Under the pieces are notes generated by a model. The model worked only from the letters and a program-made list of their open reading frames with translations. It did no database searches and was not told where the DNA came from. A DNA stretch of 64,000 nucleotides, from contig JAPDRN010000097.1 in assembly GCA_030247855.1 (NCBI GenBank), positions 62,001 through 126,000 on the forward strand, written 5' to 3'. The translations under genes were made by a program, and so were the position numbers. This DNA comes from Knufia peltigerae. Its lineage: Eukaryota; Ascomycota; Eurotiomycetes; Chaetothyriales; Trichomeriaceae. Shown here piece by piece: positions 19,802 to 31,599 of this stretch. How positions within the stretch are numbered: the stretch's first letter is position 1; each line of letters opens with the position of its first letter.

Positions 19802-20665
19802 CGTAACAAGTGAGTTTTTGTTTTGTCAAGACTGCAGTGATGGTAGGTATTTGTAGCAAAGTGATTGTGGTAGAGGTGGTTACTTGTAGGACTCGTGGTA
19901 GTATGGTCAAGGAATGTGTCTGTGGTATCGTCTGATAGAGAAGGGTTGTGTGTCAACTTACGAGTCATCCCATGAGGACTTACCTTTGCACATATATATA
20001 CACCTCGACGTGCTCTGCCCACCTCATCTCATGAGTCTATTCGTAGCATCTCTCTGCGCAGATCCCTAACTGCGTGGTGGCCATGTAGGTCGCTAACCGC
20101 ATTTGGTTGTATACAGCGCTGTGTCTTGGCATACAGTATGTCATCATGCACCGAGTACAAAGTATGAAGCTTCGATAGCCTCGTCATGAAATCCACCTGC
20201 GTACGATCCCAAACCTCTATGACTTTTCAGTCTAATCTCCTACATAGAGTTACAAGACAAAAGTCAAACCTTTAGTCCTGAGTGTATGGCCTATTGTGTT
20301 GCACATTCCCCATCGGCGTCTCTTTGATCGGCATACTTCACACGGATAGTGACGTTGCAGACACCATACACAAGTACCAATTCCTCACTGGGCGAAAGCC
20401 ACTAAGGTACTGTCGGTTTTCCCCTTCAATACCACCAATACTAAAGATAGCATACTGGGGTCAAACGTCAATATCACAACCATCGAGCTTTTGTCAAAGA
20501 GGGTCAAATTGATGCCTCAGCCTTCTAATCTATATATTCCTATACTAAATCTAACGAGAATCTCGAAACTTCCCTTCGCCCCTAGGAGAAAGGAAGAGCG
20601 CAACATCCATCCTTAATGGGCAAACAGTCTTTCCAAGCCCAACCTCTACCCCCATCATCCGTGAC
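19802..20665. other. Intergenic, 864 bp
   Basis: Upstream of the tubby-like gene and 3' flank of the copper ATPase gene. A TATATATA run lies at about 19995. No gene was recognised. Confidence 0.4.
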
Positions 20666-23600
20666 TCAATTTCCGTAGCCACTCAGCTTGACGAGTCTCA
20701 AGTGGAGGGCAATACCAATGACTGGAAGAACGCTGACCAGTTCCCCTAGAGCGGCATATTGGGGAGGTAGGTGCCACTTCACAAACAATCCTGCCGCAAG
20801 CAAGACCGCAAAGAGGTTGTAGATAAACGACCAACAAAAGTTGAACTTGATACGCCGGACAGCCTCTCGAGAGAGATCCATGAAGCACAAGATTCCCCCG
20901 AGTGCAGGTCGAATAAGGACTGCATCCGCCGCGCTTTGAGCCACTTCGCTGCCTTCGTTGATGTGAACGCCAATGTCGGCTTGGGCCAGGGCGGGTGCAT
21001 CGTTGGTGCCATCGCCACAGAACATGACCATGGCATGCTTGTCCTTCATGATTTGCTTAAGATAGCCTACCTTGTCTTGCGGGGAGCATCGAGCCCTAAC
21101 GTGAGATGGCGGTATCCCGAGACCAGTCGCAATGTCTTCCACAGCCCCTCTGTCGTCGCCGCTGACAATCGACACTGAGATCCTGCGCTTCTTTAGTTCG
21201 AAGATTATGCCGTAACTATCCTCACGGACGGTATCTTTGAGTCCGAAAACTGCCACAAGTTGGCTGTCAAGCATGACACAGAATGTCGTGAGGCTCCTGG
21301 AGGAGACACTCGTCACCTGACTATGCTGTTCGAGATGAAGCCAGCGAGAGTTGCCAGCGGAGATCCTGCGTGCGCCAATGATACCTTCCATACCTTTGCC
21401 AGGAAGACTGGTCACTTCCTCTAGGTGCTGCGGCAACGTGCCCTGATCTTGGAGATATTTAGCCACCGCTGCAGACACGGGATGCTTGCTATTTGCAACC
21501 AAGCCCAGAATTAAGGATTTGATGTCTTCCTTTCCGGATGGAAGGTCTTCGGATACCACTGATAAAGTTCCCGTCGTGAGTGTCCCTGTCTTGTCGAAGA
21601 CTACATGATTAACATTTCTGGCGATCTCAATACTATGGCCAGTTTTGAAGACGACTCCATGTTTCGCAGCCACTCCACCTGCAATGACGATGACCATTGG
21701 CACACAGAGCCCAATGGCACAGGGACAAGAGACGATCAGAACCGCCATAGCATAGATAATTGCATCTTCGGCCGCCTGAGAAGATGAATAACCCCGCTGT
21801 GCCACATCGAAACTGATCCATCCAATGAAGGTGACTGCGGTAATCAGTAAGACAACAGGAACAAAGTAGCCGGCACACCGGTCTGCCATGTCCTGAGACT
21901 TGGCTTTGGTCATTTTTGCTTCATCCACCATATCTGCGATGGTGCTTATAGTGTTGTCACCCGGCAGGCGACTGACACGAACATGTAGTAAGCCGCTACC
22001 ATTCATTGATCCAGCTACAACTGGCGTGCCAGCCTCCTTGGGAACAGGTTTAGATTCGCCAGTGATCATGCTTTCATCCACTTCCGAAGTGCCAGATATC
22101 ACGATGCCATCCGTGACCAGCCTCGTTTCCGGCTTGCAGATGAACTCATCACCGTATTGGAGGAGGCGGACATCGATTTCGTATTCGGTTTTGGACTCTG
22201 GTTGCAAAAGAATCGCCAGTGAGGTCTGCAAAGTACGCAATGAGATCGACTCAGCAGCTCGCTGGCGGGACCAGGAACTAATCAGTCGGCCGATCATAAT
22301 CAGAGTGACGAGGAGAGTGCTTGTCTCGAAGAATTCGCCTGTTCTCAGAGGGTGTCCGTCAACTTCGTAGGCAAACGCAACTAGGGAGAACACATAAGCC
22401 GCGGTTGTGCTGAGGACAATCAAAAATTCCACTTCGAGAAGGCGAGAGAAGAAAAGTTTCTTGAACGCAACCACATACAAGGGCCCGGTGACTACCACCT
22501 GAATGATGGTTGCCAGTGCGAGCGACACTGCTCCGTAAGTGATTGGATGGCTCGGTAATGGTGCCCAGGCCAGGATCAGGACTGGGATGGTAAGAAGACA
22601 GGAGATCATGGTCATCAAGCCATCTTTTCGAATTTCATGTAGGCCGGCACTGAGAGATTCGGGGCCTTCTTGAGGTGCAAGCTGCAGTGGTTGGTCGAAA
22701 CCTGTTCCGACTATATCTCTGGCGCCAATTATTTCAGGGTCGTACTGTATGGAAATGACCTGAGAGCCTCTTGACTTTGCCTTCATCAACTCAACTCCAC
22801 CCGGAGGCTGTTGTTGAAGGAGTGCTTTTGCGCCATTTGGGTGAAGAACATCTATTTGCCGAGCTTTGGTGGCAACAGGCTCACATGTAAAGTCCGTAGT
22901 TCGCTGAACATGTGTAATGACTTGATCGACAGACTTTTGATTGACATCAAGGTCGAAAGTAGCTCGTGCCAGTATGAGGCTGACTTGAATGTTGTCGACC
23001 TCTGACAAAGATGCCAACGTCCGGTGCAGCGACAACTCGCAGCTAGAACAAGTCATACCGCTGATGCTGAGCACGACCTTCTCCGTGCTCTCCCCACCTT
23101 TCTCCAGATCACCTCTATTTCGCACTTCCTTGACGCTGACATCAGCTTGAGCTGCACAGCATTGACTTTGGACAGCTGCCTTGCGTGGTCGAGAACAAGA
23201 GGACTGTCTCTCTAACTTGGTATTCTGTGCACAACAGGAGGAGGCCTGAGCAATTTCAATCTTGTCCTCGTCACAGCAGCCCTTCGACCCTCCTACAGTG
23301 GACGTTTCCCGCGAGCACTGACGAGTAGTCTTGACACGCTCAGAGTTGCCAGATCTCGAATTCGAGACTCTGCGGGTGCTCTGAACTTGGCAGCAAGGCT
23401 GAAGGTTTTTGGCTTTGAGGGCACGGCAAATGCAGCGAATGACTCCTGCTACGGCTCGATATTTCTGGCGTGACGCTTTGATATGATCTTCACATGCCTG
23501 GAGTGAGGATGCATCACTCCAGGCAATTTCCCGCACCCCTTTGATAGATGTGGAAGTGTACAGTTCGGCGCTCGTGGTCTTCGCACTGCTCATTGGCCTG

Positions 23601-24132
23601 CTTGGCTTACGTTGACGGCACTCTGCTTCACACTCAATAGCAGCGGCTCGATCGATGCAGGCTTCTACTAGATGGGTTAGCTTTCATTAACGTGCTGGTT
23701 TGATTTACTTGAAGCCAGACCATTGCAACAATTTTGAAGATCGGAGGGGCATTCGGGGCAGCCTCGGCTTGATGGAGGCTCTGCGGACACAGAAGGATTG
23801 TAACTAAGTTCGCCATTGCCATCGTCAGAGCATTTGCTCTTTTGCTTTTCGCCAAAGCTGCTTGAGGCTGGTGGTTGAGTCTCCTCAGTGCATGATGAGG
23901 TTATCTCTGTCTGCGTCAATACCTTGCTATCGTAATTGCCATTATCGCAGTCCTTAGAACCACAGCATTTGCTCGTAGGTACGTTTGGCCGAGCCTTATC
24001 ACAGCAAAGCGTATTCATCTTGGTTGATTCGGTCGGAGAATTGCAACAGTCTTTGTCTTTGCTGTTCGCTGTACTACAGCATCCGCTGGGGGGATTTTCT
24101 GGAGGCATTTTCACATAGCAGGAAGAGCTCAT
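20666..24132 (-). CDS. crpA: Copper-transporting P1B-type ATPase (CrpA/Crp1-like exporter)
   Basis: Two exons (24132-23709 and 23667-20666), 1141 residues. The 41-nt intron has a GCTAAC branch site and a TAGTAG acceptor that could be read at either TAG in frame. The N-terminal 340 residues are unusually Cys-rich, with many Cys-Cys pairs, then one heavy-metal domain with GMTCSSC (about 343). The ATPase core has an SEVDESMITGES actuator loop, the SCPCAIG metal-selecting CPC motif (about 790), DKTGTLTTG phosphorylation site (about 830) and GDGTNDAPALAQADIG hinge. It should export Cu(I) using ATP. Multiple N-terminal metal sites point to copper detoxification at the plasma membrane rather than Ccc2-type Golgi loading. 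Gene symbol by analogy with Aspergillus CrpA. Confidence 0.85.
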
Positions 24133-25404
24133 TACTATCACACAGCGAGTAACTGTTTGATATAGTTTCGCACCTTTGAGCAACAGGATATTCACCGTTA
24201 TCTTGACTCACCGACAGTCGAAACATTCAGTAGGGATGAGGGGAATCACCACCGGTCGGCTCACTTTCCCAAACAGCGGTTGGCCTTGGCTAAGCACGAG
24301 TTGAGTTAACCGTCGTTTCAGACGACGAAGCCTGTGACTCTTTCCGCTGCCCCCGGTTGTGTTGAGTAAAAGGTCCTATATATGTACCTAGGTCCGGTAG
24401 GTATACTGACGGCTCTTGAAGCTTCAGCATTCGTCAAAACGACAATTTTGCCCACGGGCCACAATATATGCCTTATGAATTGCCGAGCGACAATAGTACG
24501 GTACACCCCCGCCGTGTGGCGTATTCTTACACTGTACGAATCCCCTCTACCCCGGAGTTTGACCGCGAAGAGGGCAGGTGAACAAAGGTCAATCTCATGA
24601 TCACCCTCAGACAGTCAATAGCCGAGCCCGAAACTCACGAGAACACGTTTTTCCCCTGTAACTCGTGCGAGATACATTCGTCGGTCATGCCGGTGGCCGG
24701 ACAGCCGGAAACGGTCTCGTCCTCCGAAGAAGGTTCCTTGGGTGATAGAACAAGAATCTACCAAGCAGGCTTAGGAGCGCCAAATAGCAGGCCTTCGCGT
24801 AGGCTTAGGTCTGACATGGAGCGTGCGACAGATCATGCGATTCGAATTGCCGACAAAATAGCCACAGATTACTGCAAGGCGAGAGTGACCTGCAACCTCC
24901 GGCTAATTTCAATTGCCTTTGAACACTTGGCTGTGACATTGTCATGCCGATCGAAGCTCAAAGAGGTTGGTGCACAGACGGAAGCGAAGAGCAATCCCCC
25001 AGCTCTCCATACAGACCCCGGATCATGGCAAGCCACTAAACCCCATGCACGCCCATGTGCTTCAACCCCGACCGACACCGACGGCGTTCTGTCGCCGTGA
25101 CGGAGGCGCTTGGATTGTTGTCACAGTCGACTGTATGCCTGTCTCTCCATGATTTCATGGACCCCGCAAACCGATCGTCTCATCATTGACCCGAGCAAGG
25201 CAAGCCGGTGCAGGGGAGAAGAGTACAAGAGCTACCAGGATTGCTCCATCCGCAGGACTGGTTCCGCTCGAGCTCTTCATCTTCTTCTTCCTACCTTGTC
25301 GTTGTGAGCGCAGAGTGGCAAACTAAAGAGCTTTCCACCTTCATCGATCCTATCCTCATCAGATATCATCAACCACGACCACTCTTCGGGAACCCTTCCA
25401 TACG
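24133..25404. promoter_or_regulatory. Divergent promoter region, copper ATPase / MFS transporter
   Basis: 1.27 kb between divergent starts. It contains TACCTAGGTCC-type words at 24386-24404 and an imperfect inverted repeat around GTCGTTTCAGACGAC at about 24312. A 167-codon frame (24597-25100) shows no family pattern and is not called. Confidence 0.4.
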
Positions 25405-27251
25405 ATGGACACCCAGGCGTCAGATGACAAGATTACCGATGCCGCCCTCATTGGCGAGAAGGTGGGCATCTCGCACGAGGAGGCAATGCACTGGGGGGAG
25501 TTGACAGAGGAGGAGCTGCACATCGAGAAGAAGTTGCGCCTCAAGATAGACATGCTTGTCATGCCTCTTGTCATTCTCGTCTATCTAATGAACTACATCG
25601 ACCGGTACGCCATGCCTCACTCCACCACGCCCATGTGGAACACTCATGCTCATGTCGTGCTACAGGAACAATTATGCGGCCGCTCGATTGCAGGGCCTAG
25701 AGCAGGATCTACATTTGACAGGGGACCAGTACCAAGTCGGCTTGAGTATTCTCTTCGTGGCATATGTGAGTTCAACAATGTGAGCTTTTGAAATGATAAG
25801 CCAACTGATCGCCGCGCCTAGGTCCTGATGCAAGTGCCTTCGAATGCTCTGCTCAATTATAGCGGTCGCCCGTCGTGGTATCTGGGCTTCTTCGTCTGTG
25901 CATGGGGTCTCGTGTCTGCCCTGACCAGCCAAGTAAGCACCTATGGACAGATTGTCGCCTGTAGATTCATCCTCGGACTCGTCGGTAAGGCAACCCCCTT
26001 CACACCTATACCAAAGCATTCGCATGGCTAACCTTTTACTCCAGAGGCACCATTCTTCGCCGGTGTGCTTTTCTATCTTAGTGTAAGCACCGGCACCTTT
26101 TGTCAATCGCACGCAGCTATACCGTTACTGACCAATTGAAAACAGAAATGGTACACCAAGGGCGAACTCTCCCTGCGCATGGCCATCTTCTATTCGGGAT
26201 CTCTTATTTCCGGTGCCTTTGGCAATCTCATCGCGGCAGGTATTCTCTCAGGTCTGGCCGGCGCCAGAGGCATGTCAGCCTGGCAGTGGCTCGTACGTTT
26301 TTCCGCCCTTCTCTCCCCATCTTTCCCTTGCAAGGCGACTAACAGAAAGAAACCCAGTACGTCATCGAAGGCGCCATAACATGCTTCATCGGCGTGGTCA
26401 TCATCTTCGTCCTACCCGATTTCCCCGACACATGGCGTGCGCTGAGCCCTGAGATGAAGCGTGTCGCGAACCGTCGCCTCGCCATCGACGCCGCCGAAGC
26501 CGACGTGGACGAAGCCGGTGGCATGAGCCAGATCCGAGGCATGAAGCTCGCATTCATGGACCCCAAAACCTACATCCTCGCCATCGCGTACCACGGCATC
26601 ACGGGTGCCGCAGGGTTCCAGAACTTCTTCCCCACCCTCACCGCGACGCTCGGCTACAGCCACATTGTCTCCCTCCTGCTCGTCGCGCCCCCGTACGTCT
26701 TTTTGGTCTTTTACTCCTTCTTCCACAGCTGGCTGTCGGACCGCGTGGGCAACCGGTTCTGGTTCTTCATGTACCCCATCCCCATCACCATCGTCGGCTG
26801 CGTCATCTTCATGACCACCGACAGCTTCGGCCCCCGCTACTTCAGCCTGTTCCTCATGAATTTCGTCTTCGCCATGAACGCCACCTGCTACGCCTGGATC
26901 AGCAACGCCATCCCCCGCCCCCCCGCCAAGCGCGCCGCGGCGCTCGCCTTCATGAACAGCGTCGGCAACGCCGCCAGCATCTGGACCCCCTTCACCTACT
27001 ATGACAGCCAAGGGAAACACTACCCGGTCGCCCTCGGCGTTGTCATTGGCTTGTTGGTCGTGGGGGGCCTGAGTGGCATCGCCCTCAGGTACGTGCTGGA
27101 GAAGGAGAACAAGCAGCTCGCCAGGCTGGAAGACGACAACATACAGCTCTCGGAACGCGAGTTGGCTCGCTTGAGAAAGACGGCCGAGATCGAGGGAATC
27201 GACATCGCCGCGGCACGGAGGCTGCAAAAGGGTTACCGCTTCATGATATGA
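25405..27251 (+). CDS. MFS transporter, anion:cation symporter (Dal5/Tna1) family
   Basis: Six exons: 25405-25604, 25666-25765, 25822-25984, 26045-26082, 26146-26292 and 26358-27251. The five introns are 56-65 nt, and the product is 513 residues. Splicing gives an unbroken ACS-family order: an N-terminal helix with EKKLRLKIDMLVMPLVILVY and NYIDRNN, a GLSILFVAYVLMQVPSN stretch, RFILGLVEAPFFAGVLFYL, SKWYTKGELSLRMA, and SAWQWLYVIEGAIT before the central loop. The second half has six more membrane segments and GVRNG-like SDRVGNR. The family moves organic anions such as allantoate, nicotinate or pantothenate with protons. The substrate cannot be told here. The 38-nt exon 4 is unusually small but keeps the frame. 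Confidence 0.85.
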
Positions 27252-28022
27252 TGTGATTGTTGCCTCTCCGGAGACAGCAAGAGGGAGGTAAAGAAAGGGG
27301 CTACTTTTTTCGCGCTCCTCTTCAATCTTGTAGTGTCTGTACTGAGACACACAACGGAGTGCCTTTTCCACCCTGTTCTCTCGAGCAGGAGCATGACATA
27401 CCCATCATGAGCGGGAATTGAAAGGGAGATTGAGAATAGGGTGAATAATGGCATGGACAAGACTTTTTTCTGTCCTTGTCTTCCAAGATGGCAAAGCCAT
27501 GGCAAGCTTTGATACCTTTAACAAGCTAATTTGTTAATCTAAATCTAAACACACGCAAGCCCGCCAATTCAGCATCCGCAGAGCCGCCCTCGTTCCGCTG
27601 GAAATTGCATGCGTGCGTGTGAGAGTATAATACTTCAATCTTTGATATCCGAGCCCGTGGGGAATAAAAAGTAACTACACACAAGGCACATTGCCACCCG
27701 ACATCAGGCAAGTGATGATAAATCCGTACCGAACCAGCGCCATGCTGCCCCCATCCCGGCCCTCGTTCTGGTGTTGAATAGCAATAATAGACGTACAGTT
27801 CCCATTCCAAAAAGCAATCGTCCGAGTTCCTCCATTCATCGTATAGTCGACTCATCCTCAAAGCACAACATCCCTGATTCTTTTGGTATCAGAGTCCAAG
27901 ATTCCAAAGCCCTCCGTCCGCATAGAAACCCATTAAAGCTGCGCCACAGGCCACAAGTTTGTACTGTCATCGCTCGCGAGACCGACAACCATATGCTTCG
28001 TATCTCGTGCGGCCCGGTCAAA
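27252..28022. other. Convergent 3' region, MFS transporter / rsc9
   Basis: 771 bp between convergent stops. A 107-codon minus-strand frame here lacks a recognisable pattern. Nothing else was seen. Confidence 0.4.
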
Positions 28023-31000
28023 TCAAGGATTCTGGTCTTCTTCCTCGTCCTCGTCGTGCTCCCTCTTCGTGCCGCGTCTCTCCAACTTTTCACCCTTGTC
28101 CAACAACTCCATTAGGTCCGCAATATACGCGCCAAGTGGCTTATTGAGACTCAGGTTCGTGAAGAGAGCATATTTGTGCACGCTAAACAATTGCTCGGTA
28201 AGAGTCTGACCGTCCTTTTCGAACTTTTGACCATGCTTGCTCGCGAAGCGCGCCAAGTTACGCAGGATCATGACACTCATGTAGGAAATGCCATATGGAT
28301 GCATGTCTGCTCGATCGAAGCCGGTATAGTGGATCGAGTGCTTCACCGAAGTTGGTTCGGGATCCTTCGTGTCGTAAGCAATCTCGTGAATGATCTTGGC
28401 CATCTGATCCGCTCTCTCTGGGATGTGAACAGACACATGCTGTGCCAGTTCCCTTATCGACTTGAACGCAGCTCGGTGTTTACACAAATTCCATCGACAC
28501 ACAAGTTGAGCAGGGTCTTTGGCAATAAAATGGCCGTCCGTCGTTCTCTGAACAGCGAGGTGGTCACTGGTGATGTGAGCGAGCAGCCTCTGCCGGCTAG
28601 AGTACCAGCTGCTACACATGTGCTTCAAAGTCAGGCGGCCAGTCTGATCCCTCTCTGGCGGACCATTATGCCACAAACACTTGAAGTAAGGCTGGCCATG
28701 AAGGCCAACGAGTACTCGCCGGGGTCTGATGCCTTTGATGATGAATCTCGACTGGGGTTGCATCTGGATGACCTGTGCCTGCGCATGGGTAAACGTTATG
28801 GACACATTCTTAATAAAATCTGCAGCCGCAATCGGCCCATTGGGCAGAAATCGTTGTTGATAGGCTTGCCAGATAGCAATCTGCGTAATTTCATCAGTAG
28901 GAGATTCTTCGAAGCAGCAGCGCAGCCACCGTGAGGATCTCTCTGGCTCGCGGAATTGTAACAGCTCGGCATAGAGCTCCCCTGGGACTGCCGGTATCGT
29001 GCATACAAGAGGGGACTGTTTGGCTGCTCGACCAGCCACTATTGATTCTTCTTCAACCAATGCTTTGTGTAGTAGTAAATGAACTAGACGAGGCATCATC
29101 GATGAAAGAAGTAAGGGCCTCTTGGTGAGTAGCTCAATATTGTTTTCTGGAATCGCTGTGTATGCGTACAGGAAGTCGAGGACTGCCTCCGCCAGCTCAT
29201 CGTCGTCAATAAGAGTGAACGAGAATAGTCGTTCTATTGTCGGGACAGATATATCCTGGAGGCGCTGGACTTCTGCGATCTCGATTCCAATTCTTGTCAT
29301 GGCACGAATGACTGCTATAAGAACTGCGCGGTCTCCTGATAGAAGATATGGAATCAGCGACACGTATAGAGGGTCCTGTGAGTCGAGGGCCCAGTATCTG
29401 GTGACAAGCTCCAAGATCTCGAATGCAGACTGCTTGTATTCGACTAATCGTGGCTGATCCGGCAGATTGATTGCAATGACTAGCAAATCTTTGAACAATG
29501 GCATCTTAGAAAGGAAGGACGCATTGTCGGTGAGGGTCACCATATTTCGGATGACCAGGATAGCCTCGTTGAGCCTTGAAAGTTTCTGTGCTGACTGCGC
29601 ATCTTCAACGTCTTCGTCAGTAAGACTTGTTGAAGTCTGCTGAATGCGGTGCAGCAGGTCTTTGGTGCCAAACGCGGCATTGAGTGTGTTGATAGAATTT
29701 TCGCGATCGTCCTCATCGTAAACAACTTGCCACTTTACACCATATACAAGATCGCTTATTTCCAGAGCCTTGTCTAAAAGAGCTTCGGCCAAGTACGGGA
29801 AGCCTTCAAATTTGTACTTGTCACCACGCTCGTCAGATACCTTGACCAAGTGATGCAAGGCAAAAACCTCCTCGGAGGGAACCTTCGATCGAAGTCCATA
29901 AAGACAACGTTGGTAGATATTGGGACCATTGAAGAGGCCTTGCGGATAGACAATCTTTCTGGCAACGTTGGCATCGACACCAGGCAATAGCTCCGCGTTT
30001 TTCTGGGCCTCTCTTAGCTTCCTCGGATCTTTCTCCAGCTCTTTCTGAGCCTTCAACTTGGCTTGATTGGAGTACCAGAGTGGATCATCGCGAGGTGTCT
30101 TTACTTGCTGCAGAGTCAAAGGTCTGCCCAAATTTGGCTGGTAGTTCTTATACCAGTCGAAAGTCGGATTGAAAGGATCGCTGGCAGTGTTCTGATAGGT
30201 CGGTGGCTGTACTGGAGGTGCAGAGGGGGAATCTGTGGCTCGAACATTGCGAGTCCGCGTTGGTTGCAGGTCTGGCTGGTATATCTGGGTGCGCTTGGGA
30301 TCTTGTCTGAGGTTGCCTGTTCGTTGGTGTCAGCATTGTCCGATGCTACAGCTCGCTGTGCAGAACATGCGGCAACAACTTACGACTTGGGTATCTGCTT
30401 GCACTTCCTGCGTCTTCAGGCTCAGTCTTCTCACGCCTCGGCGTCTGTTGATCATCTTCTCTGTCTTGAGCGTCCGCAATGCCATCCACTTGGGGGGTCT
30501 CTGGTACGTGAGCCGGGGCGTGGGGATAGTTCTCTAGGGTCCTAGTCCGCAGGTTTCCGCCCTTTGCGCTTAGATCTTCCAGAATTTCCCTCGGCGGTGG
30601 TTCCTCGCCCCAGTACGTCGATATTTCGTAGGCACTGTATGAGATATACTCAGTCAACTTATACATGTTTCTCTGGCTTGGCGACACCAATTACTCACGC
30701 AAGATTCTTGTAATAAACAGTTTTCAGCTGAAATGTCATAACAGCTTCGTGAGTTTTCCCTATGCCAAAATCCTTGCATAGTGTTCGCCATTGCATACGT
30801 TCTGCAGAAAGCGTATCATAGCCGCCTCGAGCGATGACCAGCTTGTAGAGCTTGTGGAGGGATATAGGGCGACCGCTGACTTTACCATCACGGTCGAAGT
30901 TGGTGCTGCGCGAAGAAACTGTGAGCAAGCTAGAAAAGAGATGTTGCGATGTTAGACGTACCCCCTGCGTTCATGAAAGGCCGCGACATCGTTCAAGAAC

Positions 31001-31041
31001 TCCTCCTCGTCCTCAATGATTGTGTGAAGTGGAGGTACCAT
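28023..31041 (-). CDS. rsc9: RSC chromatin-remodelling complex subunit Rsc9 (ARID protein)
   Basis: Four exons: 31041-30962, 30905-30699, 30634-30384 and 30316-28023. Introns are 56, 64 and 67 nt, and the product is 943 residues. The spliced N-terminus forms an ARID/BRIGHT domain: EEEFLNDVAAFHERRGTNFD, GRPISLHKLYKLVIARGGYD, then WRTLCKDFGIG and TFQLKTVYYKNLAAYE (about residues 12-95). A disordered linker follows. The large helical body has armadillo-like features, and the C-terminal third carries two Cys/His zinc-finger-like segments (CLWHNG...C...H and VCRWNLCKHRAAF...H). Rsc9 is a nucleosome-remodelling subunit acting in the nucleus. The acceptor of intron 1 was chosen to fit the ARID consensus. 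Another in-frame acceptor 24 nt upstream is possible. Confidence 0.88.
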
Positions 31042-31599
31042 GGTTGCGCCGGCTTGCGGTGTCGATGCTATGCGAGTTAAGGGTTTATCGGGGTGCGAGT
31101 TTGTTGCCAACGCCGGCTGCGCTCATTTCGGGACGCGTTCTGGGCGAGGTTTCTTGGTATGAAGTAGCAGGGAGTAGAGAGGGCTTTGACCCTTGATGGC
31201 TACTCTCCCAAACGAGACGGGGTATTCTGACGAGGGTTGGACAGGTGAATTGTGGCTTCCAACGTTTCTTTAACATACACTTTGCACTCAGTCGCGCACT
31301 TTGCGGCTTGATCCGCGCGGAGTTTCTTTCCGGCTAAGTTGCCTAGTATGAGCTCGCTAGTCTGCTCTAGTGTACGAGTACGCTAACTATCCCTCTCCAG
31401 ACTTCTTACTAAGTTGTTCTCCAGATATTTGGTCTCTACGAGTATCATCAAGGTTTGCAATTCTCTTCTACTCTTGCGACACTGTACAAAGTGATACTGT
31501 TATCAATCTCCTCCTCCTCTGCCACCATTGTCTTTGTAGTTTTTTTGAAGCATACATCTTTGATTTCGTCCTTGTTCTGAATTGCTCTGCTTATCTAGA
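31042..31599. promoter_or_regulatory. Divergent promoter region, rsc9 / Rec114-like gene
   Basis: 558 bp between divergent ATGs, including a C/T-rich stretch at about 31505-31535. No gene was recognised. Confidence 0.4.

Noticed and set aside
24597..25100. 167-codon plus-strand frame in the copper ATPase / MFS promoter region
   Set aside because: Mixed codon choice, no motif, and it lies in the region where both promoters are expected.
26412..27371. 319-codon minus-strand open frame opposite the last MFS exon
   Set aside because: It mirrors GC-rich third positions of the transporter; its Gly/Glu/Val-rich product has no family pattern.
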